DNA of 64,000 bases. It comes from Pseudomonas orientalis (GTDB lineage Bacteria; Pseudomonadota; Gammaproteobacteria; Pseudomonadales; Pseudomonadaceae). This document shows positions 1-9,162 of this stretch, one piece after another. Every line of letters begins with the position of its first letter. Positions within the stretch are counted from its first letter, which is position 1. The DNA is taken from the NCBI RefSeq assembly GCF_001439815.1, contig NZ_JYLM01000001.1, positions 806,001 to 870,000 on the forward strand, given 5' to 3'. Both the position numbers and the translations under genes were made by a program. The notes under the pieces are model-generated. The model ran no database searches. It had not been told where the DNA came from and saw nothing but the letters and a program-made list of their open reading frames with translations.

Positions 1-20
1 CCATGAAAATGAGAGGCCTC

Positions 21-122
21 CTGTAGGAGCGAGCTTGCTCGCGAAGGTCGTCCACGATAACGCGGGTATCCAGGATGCACGCGTTGACTGGACGTTTTTC
101 GCGAGCGAGCTCGCTCCTACAG
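21..122. repeat. REPIN, GTAGGAGCGAGC-type
   Basis: Two REP palindromes in inverted orientation (CTGTAGGAGCGAGC... at the left, ...GCTCGCTCCTACAG at the right) enclose about 50 bases. The right arm ends two bases before the liuB stop codon. The doublet fills the space between liuB and whatever follows it in the operon beyond the left edge. The same element recurs at 6621, 49915 and 57101. Confidence 0.9.
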
Positions 123-123
123 G

Positions 124-1731
<1,608 letters not shown>

Positions 1732-1742
1732 GGGGCGCTCCT

Positions 1743-2906
1743 TCAGCGGGTTTCGTTGAACAGTTCGCGACCGATCAACATCCGCCGAATCTCACTGGTG
1801 CCGGCGCCGATTTCGTACAGCTTGGCATCACGCAACAGGCGCCCGGCGGGGAATTCATTGATGTAGCCGTTGCCGCCCAGGATCTGGATCACATCCAGGG
1901 CCATTTGCGTGGCGCGTTCGGCGCTGTACAGGATCACGCCCGCGGCGTCCTTGCGCGTGGTCTCGCCGCGCTCGCAGGCCTGGGCTACCGCGTAAAGATA
2001 AGCGCGGCTGGCATTGAGCTGGGTGTACATATCGGCGACCTTGCCCTGGATCAGCTGGAACTCGCCGATGCTCTGGCCGAACTGCTTGCGTTCGTGGATG
2101 TAGGGCACGATCAGGTCCATGCAGGCCTGCATGATTCCGGTGGGGCCGCCGGAGAGCACCACGCGTTCGTAATCGAGGCCACTCATCAGCACTTTGACGC
2201 CGCCGTTGAGTACGCCGAGGATGTTCTCTTCGGGCACTTCGACGTCATCGAAAAACAGCTCGCAGGTGTTGGAGCCGCGCATGCCCAGCTTGTCGAACTT
2301 GTTGCTGCGGCTGAAGCCTGTCCAGTCACGTTCGACGATGAATGCGGTGATACCGTGGGCGCCTTTTTCCACGTCGGTCTTGGCGTAGATCACGTAGGTG
2401 TGGGCGTCGGGGCCGTTGGTGATCCAGGTCTTGCTGCCGTTGAGTACATAAACGTCGCCGCGTTTGTCGGCGCGCAGTCTCATCGACACCACGTCGGAAC
2501 CGGCGTTCGGCTCGCTCATCGCCAGGGCGCCGATATGCTCACCGCTGATCAGCTTGGGCAGGTACTTGAGTTTCTGTGCGTGACTGCCGTTGCGGTTGAT
2601 CTGGTTGACGCACAGGTTGGAGTGGGCGCCGTAGGACAACGCCACCGAGGCCGAGCCGCGGCTGATTTCCTCCATGCTCACCACGTGCGCCAGGTAACCC
2701 AGGCCGGCGCCGCCGTACTCCTCCGGTACGGTGATGCCCAGCAGGCCCATGTCGCCGAACTTGCGCCACAGGTCGGCCGGAAACAGATTGTCGATATCGA
2801 TCTGGGCTGCGCGGGGTGCGATTTCCTTGGCCACAAAGGACTGCACCTGGTCGCGCAGCATGTCGATGGTTTCGCCGAGGGCGAAGTTCAGGGACGGGTA
2901 ACTCAT
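1743..2906 (-). CDS. liuA: Isovaleryl-CoA dehydrogenase
   Basis: 387 aa. FAD-dependent oxidation of isovaleryl-CoA to 3-methylcrotonyl-CoA, the step before LiuB/LiuD. Acyl-CoA dehydrogenase signatures are intact: [19 protein letters not shown] near residue 130-150, a DYERVVL segment near 245 carrying the Glu expected as catalytic base in isovaleryl-CoA dehydrogenases, and [20 protein letters not shown] near 345-365. It is the first gene of the leftward liu transcript. Two LiuR-type palindromes lie 70-135 bases upstream, in the region shared with the divergent acyl-CoA synthetase. The dehydrogenase family is certain; isovaleryl specificity follows from the adjacent liuB and the regulator sites. 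Confidence 0.93.
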   Translation of the reverse strand: MSYPSLNFALGETIDMLRDQVQSFVAKEIAPRAAQIDIDNLFPADLWRKFGDMGLLGITVPEEYGGAGLGYLAHVVSMEEISRGSASVALSYGAHSNLCVNQINRNGSHAQKLKYLPKLISGEHIGALAMSEPNAGSDVVSMRLRADKRGDVYVLNGSKTWITNGPDAHTYVIYAKTDVEKGAHGITAFIVERDWTGFSRSNKFDKLGMRGSNTCELFFDDVEVPEENILGVLNGGVKVLMSGLDYERVVLSGGPTGIMQACMDLIVPYIHERKQFGQSIGEFQLIQGKVADMYTQLNASRAYLYAVAQACERGETTRKDAAGVILYSAERATQMALDVIQILGGNGYINEFPAGRLLRDAKLYEIGAGTSEIRRMLIGRELFNETR

Positions 2907-2978
2907 GGACAGGCACCTTAATGTGAGCTTTTGTTGTTGTGTTGTTGTGAAGGCCGGGCGCGGGGGAGGGCGCTGACC

Positions 2979-2995
2979 TTTACGTTAACGTAAGC
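2979..2995. promoter_or_regulatory. LiuR-type operator 1 (liuA side)
   Basis: TTTACGTTAACGTAAGC contains the perfect palindrome TTACGTTAACGTAA. It resembles the ACGTnnACGT-type motif I recall for MerR-family LiuR, and similar sites lie at 3021 and upstream of liuR itself. It sits 73 bases before liuA, in the divergent promoter region. Confidence 0.75.
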
Positions 2996-3020
2996 TTGCG
3001 TTGCGGCGCTGTCAATCGTA

Positions 3021-3038
3021 GTTTACGTTTACGTCAAC
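3021..3038. promoter_or_regulatory. LiuR-type operator 2 (acyl-CoA synthetase side)
   Basis: GTTTACGTTTACGTCAAC is a near-palindrome with the same TTACGTnnACGTnAA core as the sites at 2979 and 6590. It lies 27 bases before the ATG of the rightward acyl-CoA synthetase and probably serves that promoter. Confidence 0.72.
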
Positions 3039-3064
3039 CTACAAAAAAGACAACAGGGGTCGTT

Positions 3065-4702
3065 ATGGATCAACCGAATCAGAGCTACAGCCGTGGTTCC
3101 CAGGACAAGGCTTTGCTGGCCATGACGATTGGCCAGGCGTTCGATCAGACTGCTGCGCAACACCCCGACGGCGAAGCATTGGTGGTCCGCCATCAACAGC
3201 GACGCTTGACCTGGCGTCAACTGGCCGAGACGGTTGAATTGCACGCCAGGGCGTTCATTGCGTTGGGCATGCAGACCGGCGATCGCCTGGGTATCTGGGC
3301 CCCCAATTGCGCCGAGTGGTGTATCTGCCAGATTGCCAGTGCCAAGCTCGGGGTGATTCTGGTCAATATCAACCCGGCGTATCGCACCAGTGAGCTGGAC
3401 TACGTGCTCAGGCAGTCCGGTTGCCAGTGGCTGGTGTGCGCCAGCGCGTTCAAGACATCCGACTACCACGCCATGCTGCAGGAGCTCAAGCTTGAGCTGC
3501 GCGGCATCATCAGCCTGGACCCCAACCCGCCCGCGCCATTCATGCCTTGGGCGCACTTGTCGGCGCTGGGTGCAAGCGTTTCTGTGCAGCAACTGCATGC
3601 CCGCCAGGCCAGCCTGCATGTCGACCAGCCGGTGAATATCCAGTACACCTCCGGCACCACCGGCTTTCCCAAAGGTGCCACCCTCAGTCACCACAACATC
3701 CTCAACAACGGCTATATGGTCGGCGAAAGCCTGGGGCTTACCGCACAGGACCGTTTAGTGATTCCCGTGCCGCTGTACCACTGTTTTGGCATGGTCATGG
3801 GTAACCTGGGGTGCATCACCCACGGCACCACCATGATCTATCCCAATGACGGCTTCGACCCGTTGCTGACGCTGACCGCCGTCGCCGAAGAGCGCGCCAC
3901 CGGCCTGTACGGCGTGCCGACCATGTTTATTGCGCTGCTCGATCACCCACGCCTGGGCGAGTTCGACCTGGCCAGCCTGCGTACCGGGATCATGGCCGGC
4001 TCGACCTGCCCGATCGAGGTGATGCGCCGCGTCATTGATGAGCTGCACATGGGCGAAGTGCAGATTGCCTATGGCATGACCGAAACCAGTCCGGTGTCCT
4101 TGCAGACCGGCGCCGATGATGACTTGGAGCGCCGCGTGACCACCGTGGGTCGCACTCAGCCGCAGCTGGAAAACAAGATCATCGATGCGCAGGGCAACAC
4201 GCTGCCACGCGGTGAAATAGGCGAACTGTGCACGCGCGGCTACAGCGTGATGCTCGGCTATTGGAACAACCCCGAGGGCACTCGCGATGCTATCGACGAG
4301 GAGGGCTGGATGCACACCGGCGACCTGGCGACCATGGACGAACACGGTTATGTCTGCATCGTCGGGCGCAACAAGGACATGATCATTCGTGGTGGCGAGA
4401 ACGTATATCCTCGGGAGCTGGAAGAATTTTTCTTCACCCATCCGGCCGTGGCCGATGTGCAAATCATCGGTATTCCCGACGAACGCTACGGTGAGGAAAT
4501 CGTCGCCTGGATCAAGTTCCACCCAGGCCAGGCAGCGAACGAGCTGGAGTTGCAAACCTGGTGCAAGGGCCGCATCGCCCACTTCAAGACACCCAGGCAC
4601 TTCAAGTTCGTGGACGCGTTCCCGATGACGGTGACGGGCAAGATCCAGAAATTCCGCATGCGTGAAATCTCCATCGAAGAGCTGCGAACACCGCCGCAAT
4701 AA
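3065..4702 (+). CDS. AMP-binding acyl-CoA synthetase of the liu locus
   Basis: 545 aa from the ATG at 3065, which has AGGGG 5-9 bases upstream; an in-frame start at 2996 lies within the operator region and is unlikely. Adenylate-forming enzyme motifs are complete: [16 protein letters not shown] (near 190), YGMTETSP (near 340), [18 protein letters not shown] (near 415), [18 protein letters not shown], and the C-terminal catalytic Lys in [11 protein letters not shown]. It should activate a short/medium branched or straight fatty acid to its CoA ester in the cytosol. It diverges from liuA over two LiuR-type operators, which suggests it feeds acids such as isovalerate into the pathway. The exact substrate is not readable from sequence. 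Confidence 0.88.
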   Translation: MDQPNQSYSRGSQDKALLAMTIGQAFDQTAAQHPDGEALVVRHQQRRLTWRQLAETVELHARAFIALGMQTGDRLGIWAPNCAEWCICQIASAKLGVILVNINPAYRTSELDYVLRQSGCQWLVCASAFKTSDYHAMLQELKLELRGIISLDPNPPAPFMPWAHLSALGASVSVQQLHARQASLHVDQPVNIQYTSGTTGFPKGATLSHHNILNNGYMVGESLGLTAQDRLVIPVPLYHCFGMVMGNLGCITHGTTMIYPNDGFDPLLTLTAVAEERATGLYGVPTMFIALLDHPRLGEFDLASLRTGIMAGSTCPIEVMRRVIDELHMGEVQIAYGMTETSPVSLQTGADDDLERRVTTVGRTQPQLENKIIDAQGNTLPRGEIGELCTRGYSVMLGYWNNPEGTRDAIDEEGWMHTGDLATMDEHGYVCIVGRNKDMIIRGGENVYPRELEEFFFTHPAVADVQIIGIPDERYGEEIVAWIKFHPGQAANELELQTWCKGRIAHFKTPRHFKFVDAFPMTVTGKIQKFRMREISIEELRTPPQ

Positions 4703-4717
4703 CGCGCAGAAAGCACA

Positions 4718-4739
4718 AAGGGGACCCGAAGGTCCCCTT
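4718..4739. terminator. Bidirectional hairpin terminator between acyl-CoA synthetase and crcY
   Basis: A perfect 9-bp stem (AAGGGGACC / GGTCCCCTT) with loop CGAA on the plus strand and therefore the stable cUUCGg tetraloop in minus-strand RNA. It ends the rightward synthetase transcript 16 bases after its stop and, on the minus strand, marks the expected 3' end of crcY. Confidence 0.85.
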
Positions 4740-5083
4740 AATTTGTCGTTGCGTGCTCTTTTTTATTATTGAGGGGCGGCCTGTTGTTGTTTTTGGTAGC
4801 CGTGGCCCTTACCGCTGTTTTGGGTGACCCCCATCCGGGGTCAAGAGCAAACGTATTTTTTTGAGCGCTGATCTGCTTCTTCGTAAACGATCCAACCAGT
4901 GGCAGCTACCTGAGGTAGTTTTATTTTTCTCTAACCGGTTGCGGGTTTCGGCATGCCGTACCCTGCGAAGCACATCTTCTCCAAAAAAATCTGTTAGCTG
5001 CGTCTCTGCCGTGTTGTTTTTGTTATGTCAGAGTCGTTTCGTCTTATTTTTATTAGGTTTGGCGCTTTTTATTCTTGTTATGC
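4718..5083 (-). ncRNA. crcY: CrcY-type sRNA, titrates Hfq/Crc (catabolite repression)
   Basis: No credible protein gene lies in this 540-base, AT-rich gap. Read on the minus strand from about 5083, the RNA begins GCATAACAAGAATAAAAAGC and carries about six A-rich Hfq-type motifs (for example ATAACAAGAATAAAA, TAATAAAAATAAG, ATAACAAAAACAACA, CAAAAACAACAACAG, AATAATAAAAAAG). It ends at a UUCG-loop hairpin, giving about 366 nt, close to the length I recall for CrcY. A -24/-12 promoter lies exactly upstream. The position next to mvaB matches crcY of P. putida (between PP_3540, mvaB, and PP_3541, from memory). CrcY/CrcZ/CrcX RNAs sequester Hfq-Crc when poor carbon sources activate CbrAB, relieving repression of catabolic genes. 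Confidence 0.88.
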
Positions 5084-5090
5084 CATAGAG

Positions 5091-5109
5091 ATAGCAGAAG
5101 CCGTGCCAA
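5091..5109 (-). promoter_or_regulatory. Sigma-54 (-24/-12) promoter of crcY
   Basis: On the minus strand TTGGCACGGCTTCTGCTAT has GG (5107-5106), exactly 10 bases, then GC (5095-5094), matching the RpoN consensus TGGCACG-N4-TTGCW. The predicted start falls at about 5082-5083, where the A-rich sRNA begins. Dependence on CbrB is inferred from crcZ/crcY precedent. Confidence 0.88.
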
Positions 5110-5191
5110 CTTTATAAACTCCTTTAAAATCAAATGGTTGATTTTTTGACAGGCCAGAGCTTCCGAGCTGCGCGGCGGATTATGTTCCCGC

Positions 5192-5219
5192 GTTACCCGC
5201 TGTACCGGGCTGCGGTAAC
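5192..5219. promoter_or_regulatory. CbrB-like upstream activator palindrome
   Basis: Inverted repeat GTTACCCGC...GCGGTAAC (GTTAC-N18-GTAAC), about 85-110 bases upstream of the crcY -24 element, a normal distance for a sigma-54 enhancer site. GTTAC/GTAAC half-sites are what I recall for CbrB at crcZ. The site begins just beyond the mvaB stop codon, and a further GGTTACG half-site lies inside the 3' end of mvaB. Confidence 0.65.
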
Positions 5220-5240
5220 ACATTGTCACAGCTGTGCTAC

Positions 5241-6140
5241 TCAACCGAGGTTACGCGCCTTCGCCACACGCGATCCGCTCGCCCGTCCCACTACCTGGCT
5301 GATCTGCTGGCCCGCGCCAATCAGGCGCTCCAGGTCGATGCCCGTGTCGATCCCCAGTCCATTGAGCAGGTACACCACATCCTCGGTGGCGACGTTACCG
5401 CTCGCGCCCTTGGCATAAGGGCAACCGCCGAGGCCCGCGATAGAGCTGTCGAACACCTGGATGCCTTCCAGCAGGCCGGCGTAGATGTTGGCGATCGCCT
5501 GGCCGTAGGTGTCGTGGAAATGCCCGGCGAGCTTGTCGCGCGGCACCTGTGCGCCGACCACTTCGAACAGCCGCCGTGTCGCCCCCGCCGTGCCGGTGCC
5601 GATGGTGTCGCCCAAGGACACTTCATAACAGCCCATGGCATACAGCTCGCGGGCGACGGCCGCCACCTGTTCCGCAGCGATATCGCCTTCATACGGGCAA
5701 CCCAGCACGCACGACACATACCCGCGCACGCTGACCCCGTGCTGCCGGGCCGCCGCCATGATCGGCGCAAACCGCTCCAGGCTCTCGCTGATGGAACAGT
5801 TGATATTGCGTTGGGAAAACGCTTCGGACGCCGCCGCAAATACCGCGACTTCCTTGACTCCGGCCGCCAGTGCATCTTCAAAGCCGCGCAGGTTCGGCGC
5901 CAGCGCGCCATAGGTCACGCCAGGCTTGCGCTGGATCTGCGCGAACACCTCGGCGGAGCCGGCCATTTGCGGCACCCATTTGGGCGACACGAAACTGCCG
6001 ACCTCGATATAGCCCAGGCCGGCGGCGCTCAGGGCGTCCACCAAGCGGACCTTGTCGGCCACGCTGATCGGCTGGGCTTCGTTCTGCAAACCGTCGCGCG
6101 GGCCGACTTCCACCAGGCGTACGTGTGAGGGGAGGGACAT
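5241..6140 (-). CDS. mvaB: Hydroxymethylglutaryl-CoA lyase
   Basis: 299 aa. It cleaves HMG-CoA to acetoacetate and acetyl-CoA, the last step of leucine catabolism. The DRE-TIM metallolyase pattern is clear: EVGPRDGLQNE near residue 12, HFHDTYGQA near 205-215, and the lyase signature GLGGCPYAKGASGNVATED near 235-255 with the catalytic Cys. It lies 16 bases downstream of liuR on the same strand, so the two form an operon under the operator at 6590. Its stop is close to the crcY enhancer site, so read-through would run into crcY in the sense direction unless it is terminated. Confidence 0.95.
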   Translation of the reverse strand: MSLPSHVRLVEVGPRDGLQNEAQPISVADKVRLVDALSAAGLGYIEVGSFVSPKWVPQMAGSAEVFAQIQRKPGVTYGALAPNLRGFEDALAAGVKEVAVFAAASEAFSQRNINCSISESLERFAPIMAAARQHGVSVRGYVSCVLGCPYEGDIAAEQVAAVARELYAMGCYEVSLGDTIGTGTAGATRRLFEVVGAQVPRDKLAGHFHDTYGQAIANIYAGLLEGIQVFDSSIAGLGGCPYAKGASGNVATEDVVYLLNGLGIDTGIDLERLIGAGQQISQVVGRASGSRVAKARNLG

Positions 6141-6156
6141 GGCGGTTACCTTCTGG

Positions 6157-6549
6157 TCAATGGCCGGCCTGGCGCATGGTGTGGGCCAGGGCCTGGGTGC
6201 AACGCTCTTCGGCGGTGTCCAGTTCCAGCTTCATTTGTTCGATATCCAGCAACTGTTGCTCAAGCTGCTCACGGCGCTCGGCAATCTTTGCCAGCATGCT
6301 GTTGAGTTGTATGTGGTTGCCGCTGGTGGGGTCATAGAGCTCGATCAACTCGCGGCATTCGGCCAGGGAAAAGCCGATGCGCTTGCCGCGCAGGATCAGC
6401 TTGAGGCTGACCTTGTCCCGCGCCGAGTAGATGCGCTCCTGGCCCCGGCGTTCGGGGGCCAGCAGGCCTTGTTCTTCGTAGAAGCGAATGGCGCGGGTGG
6501 TGATGTCGAGTTCGCGGGCGAGGTCGGAGATGCTGTAGGTGGTGCTCAT
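6157..6549 (-). CDS. liuR: MerR-family regulator of the liu regulon
   Basis: 130 aa. An N-terminal winged helix-turn-helix of the MerR type (YSISDLARELDITTRAIRFY, residues 4-23, then EEQGLLAPER) is followed by a long dimerisation helix (residues 80-120). No C-terminal Cys cluster for metal binding is present, as expected for the organic-acid/CoA-responsive LiuR branch. It is the first gene of the liuR-mvaB transcript and has a LiuR-type palindrome 41-58 bases before its start, suggesting autoregulation. The sites at 2979 and 3021 tie it to liuA and the acyl-CoA synthetase. Confidence 0.88.
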   Translation of the reverse strand: MSTTYSISDLARELDITTRAIRFYEEQGLLAPERRGQERIYSARDKVSLKLILRGKRIGFSLAECRELIELYDPTSGNHIQLNSMLAKIAERREQLEQQLLDIEQMKLELDTAEERCTQALAHTMRQAGH

Positions 6550-6589
6550 GGCGGTGCTCGAGAAAGGCCTGGCGCTAAGCTAATGGCAG

Positions 6590-6607
6590 GTTGACGTAAA
6601 CGTCAAG
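6590..6607. promoter_or_regulatory. LiuR-type operator 3 (liuR promoter)
   Basis: GTTGACGTAAACGTCAAG is a near-palindrome (TTGACG...CGTCAA) of the same class as the two sites between liuA and the synthetase. It lies just upstream of liuR. Confidence 0.75.
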
Positions 6608-6620
6608 ATCGTCATCAGTA

Positions 6621-6721
6621 CTGTAGGAGCGAGCTTGCTCGCGAAAACCCCGAGAGCACCGGGTTAAACCAGACAACCCGCGTTATCGTTGACGATTTTC
6701 GCGAGCAAGCTCGCTCCTACA
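6621..6721. repeat. REPIN, GTAGGAGCGAGC-type
   Basis: Inverted pair of REP palindromes (CTGTAGGAGCGAGC ... GCTCGCTCCTACA) between liuR and the LysR gene. Its right end supplies the stop codon of the LysR gene. Confidence 0.9.
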
Positions 6722-7646
6722 ATTTATCCAGTTTCTTCTCGTGGGCGGTGACTTGCTGGCACAACTCGATCATCTGCTCGCGCATCCAGCGGTTGGCCGG
6801 GTCCTGGTCGGTGCTTTCGTGCCAGTACAAATGGGTTTCCACCGGCGGCACGTCGTTGACCGGCAGGTTGAACCAGTGCAGTTCATGGCGACGGGCGAAG
6901 CGTTCGGGCACGGTCATGACCATGTCGGTCTGCTGTAATACTTGCGAGGCCATCAGGTAGTGCTGGGAGCGCAGGGCGATCTTGCGCTGGATGCCCATCT
7001 TGCCCAGGGCCAGATCCACATGCCCCAGGCCGTTGCGGCGGCTGGAAATATGAATATGGGTCAGCGACAGGTAGTCATCCAGGCTGAATTTGTCCTTGCC
7101 CGCCATCGGATGGCCCTTGCGCATGGCGCACACGTAGCGGTCTTCCATCAGCTTGACGTGGCGCACTTGCGGGTCGGTGTTGAGCGGCGCATCCACGGCG
7201 AAATCCAGGCGCCCGGCGGCCAGTTCCTTGGTGGTTTCGCGGCGTTTGGACAGGAAACTCTCGATCACCACCGTCGGCGCCAGGCGGCGCAGACGCTGGA
7301 ACAGCAGCGGTAAAATCACGGCTTCGGTCAGGTCGGTCATGCTGATGCGATAGGTCTTGGCCGCCTGCTGCGGGTTGAAAATCCGGCTCTCCTGCACGGA
7401 AACCCGCAGCAACGACAACGCATTGCGCACCGGGCCGATGATGTTCTGTGCCATCGGCGTAGGCACCATGCCTTGGGCGGTACGCACGAACAGCGGGTCG
7501 TTGAACGTCTCGCGCAGGCGTGCCAGCGCGTTGGACACCGCCGGCTGGGTGATGCCGACAATCTGCCCGGCACGGGTCAGGTTGGCTTCGGTGTAGATCG
7601 CATCGAAGACGATAAAGAGGTTGAGGTCGACCTTGCTCAGATTCAT
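6717..7646 (-). CDS. LysR-family transcriptional regulator (NodD-like branch)
   Basis: 309 aa. The N-terminal LysR winged helix-turn-helix is clear (AIYTEANLTRAGQIVGITQP, then AVSNALARLRETFNDPLFVR, residues 16-55). The remaining 220 residues form the periplasmic-binding-protein-like effector domain. It diverges from the acyl-CoA dehydrogenase at 7813 across a 166-base gap, the classical layout for a LysR activator and its target. The TAG stop codon lies within the terminal bases of a REP element, so the last residues (LDKL) may have been set by that insertion. The effector molecule is unknown. Confidence 0.85.
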   Translation of the reverse strand: MNLSKVDLNLFIVFDAIYTEANLTRAGQIVGITQPAVSNALARLRETFNDPLFVRTAQGMVPTPMAQNIIGPVRNALSLLRVSVQESRIFNPQQAAKTYRISMTDLTEAVILPLLFQRLRRLAPTVVIESFLSKRRETTKELAAGRLDFAVDAPLNTDPQVRHVKLMEDRYVCAMRKGHPMAGKDKFSLDDYLSLTHIHISSRRNGLGHVDLALGKMGIQRKIALRSQHYLMASQVLQQTDMVMTVPERFARRHELHWFNLPVNDVPPVETHLYWHESTDQDPANRWMREQMIELCQQVTAHEKKLDKL

Positions 7647-7812
7647 TTGGCTTGCGCTCTTATTATCAGGTGGCGATTTTTACGTCTTCAGACGCCGATC
7701 ATATATCGGTGATGAATGTTAATACACGCCGAGAATAGGCTAGGTAAATTATCAGCGCTGTTCTAGCATCGATTGCATGCCCTAAACAACCTCTCAGAGA
7801 AGGGAGCCGCTC

Positions 7813-9042
7813 ATGGATTTCGCCTATTCGCCCAAGGTTCAGGAACTGCGTGAACGCGTCAGCGCATTCATGGACGCTTACGTCTATCCGGCCGAGCCGG
7901 TGTTCGAACGCCAGGTCAGCGAAGGTGACCGCTGGCAGCCCACCGCCATCATGGAGGAACTCAAGGCCAAGGCTAAAGCCGAGGGGTTGTGGAACCTGTT
8001 CCTGCCGGAGTCCGAGCTGGGCGCCGGTCTGACTAATCTTGAATACGCGCCACTGGCCGAAATCATGGGTCGCTCGTTGCTGGGCCCCGAACCGTTCAAC
8101 TGCTCGGCCCCCGACACCGGCAACATGGAAGTGCTGGTGCGTTACGCCAATGAAGAGCAGAAACAACGCTGGCTCGAGCCGCTGCTGCGCGGCGAGATTC
8201 GTTCAGCCTTCGCCATGACCGAACCGGATGTGGCCTCTTCGGACGCCACCAACATGGCCGCCCGCGCCGAACGCCAGGGCGATGAATGGGTGATCAACGG
8301 CAAGAAGTGGTGGACCTCCGGCGCCTGCGACCCGCGCTGCAAGATCCTGATCTTCATGGGTCTGAGCAACCCGGATGCGCCGCGCCACCAGCAGCACTCG
8401 ATGATCCTGGTGCCGGTGGACACGCCCGGCGTAAAAATCCTGCGCCCGCTGCCGGTATTCGGCTACGACGACGCGCCCCACGGCCACGCCGAAGTGCTGT
8501 TCGATAACGTACGCGTGCCTTATGAAAACGTGCTGTTGGGTGAGGGACGCGGGTTTGAGATCGCCCAGGGTCGGCTTGGCCCGGGCCGTATCCACCACTG
8601 CATGCGCTCGATCGGCATGGCCGAGCGCGCGCTGGAGTTGATGTGCAAGCGCTCGGTCAACCGCAGCGCCTTCGGCAAGCCGCTGGCCCGCCTGGGGGGC
8701 AATATCGACAAGATCGCCGACTCGCGCATGGAAATCGACATGGCGCGGCTGCTGACCTTGAAGGCGGCGTACATGATGGACACCGTGGGCAATAAAGTCG
8801 CCAAAAGCGAAATCGCCCAGATCAAGGTGGTGGCGCCGAATGTGGCGTTGAAGGTGATCGACCGAGCTATCCAGATCCACGGTGGTGCCGGTGTGTCCAA
8901 TGATTTCCCGCTGGCCTATATGTACGCCATGCAACGCACCCTGCGCCTGGCCGATGGGCCGGATGAAGTGCACCGCGCGGCGATCGGCAAGTTCGAGATT
9001 GGCAAGTATGTACCCAAAGAGTTGATGCGCGGCGGGCAGTAA
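7813..9042 (+). CDS. Acyl-CoA dehydrogenase, ACAD10/ACAD11-like
   Basis: 409 aa with GGGAG 7 bases before the ATG. FAD-dependent dehydrogenase signatures are present ([16 protein letters not shown] near 136, [20 protein letters not shown] near 354, [17 protein letters not shown] at the end). [18 protein letters not shown] and [20 protein letters not shown] are hallmarks of the ACAD10/11 branch, which in animals and in Pseudomonas levulinate use handles 4-hydroxy- or 4-phosphoacyl-CoA. No phosphotransferase partner (LvaA-type) is next to it here, so that substrate is only an inference. Expression is probably controlled by the divergent LysR regulator. Confidence 0.85.
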   Translation: MDFAYSPKVQELRERVSAFMDAYVYPAEPVFERQVSEGDRWQPTAIMEELKAKAKAEGLWNLFLPESELGAGLTNLEYAPLAEIMGRSLLGPEPFNCSAPDTGNMEVLVRYANEEQKQRWLEPLLRGEIRSAFAMTEPDVASSDATNMAARAERQGDEWVINGKKWWTSGACDPRCKILIFMGLSNPDAPRHQQHSMILVPVDTPGVKILRPLPVFGYDDAPHGHAEVLFDNVRVPYENVLLGEGRGFEIAQGRLGPGRIHHCMRSIGMAERALELMCKRSVNRSAFGKPLARLGGNIDKIADSRMEIDMARLLTLKAAYMMDTVGNKVAKSEIAQIKVVAPNVALKVIDRAIQIHGGAGVSNDFPLAYMYAMQRTLRLADGPDEVHRAAIGKFEIGKYVPKELMRGGQ

Positions 9043-9057
9043 GACCGCGTCGCCTGC

Positions 9058-9132
9058 TATCGGCGGCAAGCCACCTCCCACACTTGGATGTGTGAATACG
9101 GTCAAAATGTGGGAGGGGGCTTGCCCCCGATG
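9058..9132. repeat. REP pair, GTGGGAGGGGGC-type
   Basis: An inverse copy (TATCGGCGGCAAGCCACCTCCCACA, partly diverged) and a direct copy (ATGTGGGAGGGGGCTTGCCC) face each other with only about 25 bases between them. The order of arms is opposite to the other REPINs in this window. It lies between two convergent genes. Confidence 0.8.
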
Positions 9133-9162
9133 AGGCCGGCTTGAACACCCCAAAAACCAGCC

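Noticed and set aside
4861..5244. Short open frames in the synthetase-mvaB gap
   Set aside because: They are low-complexity and lie within the sequence explained by the crcY RNA, its promoter and its enhancer.
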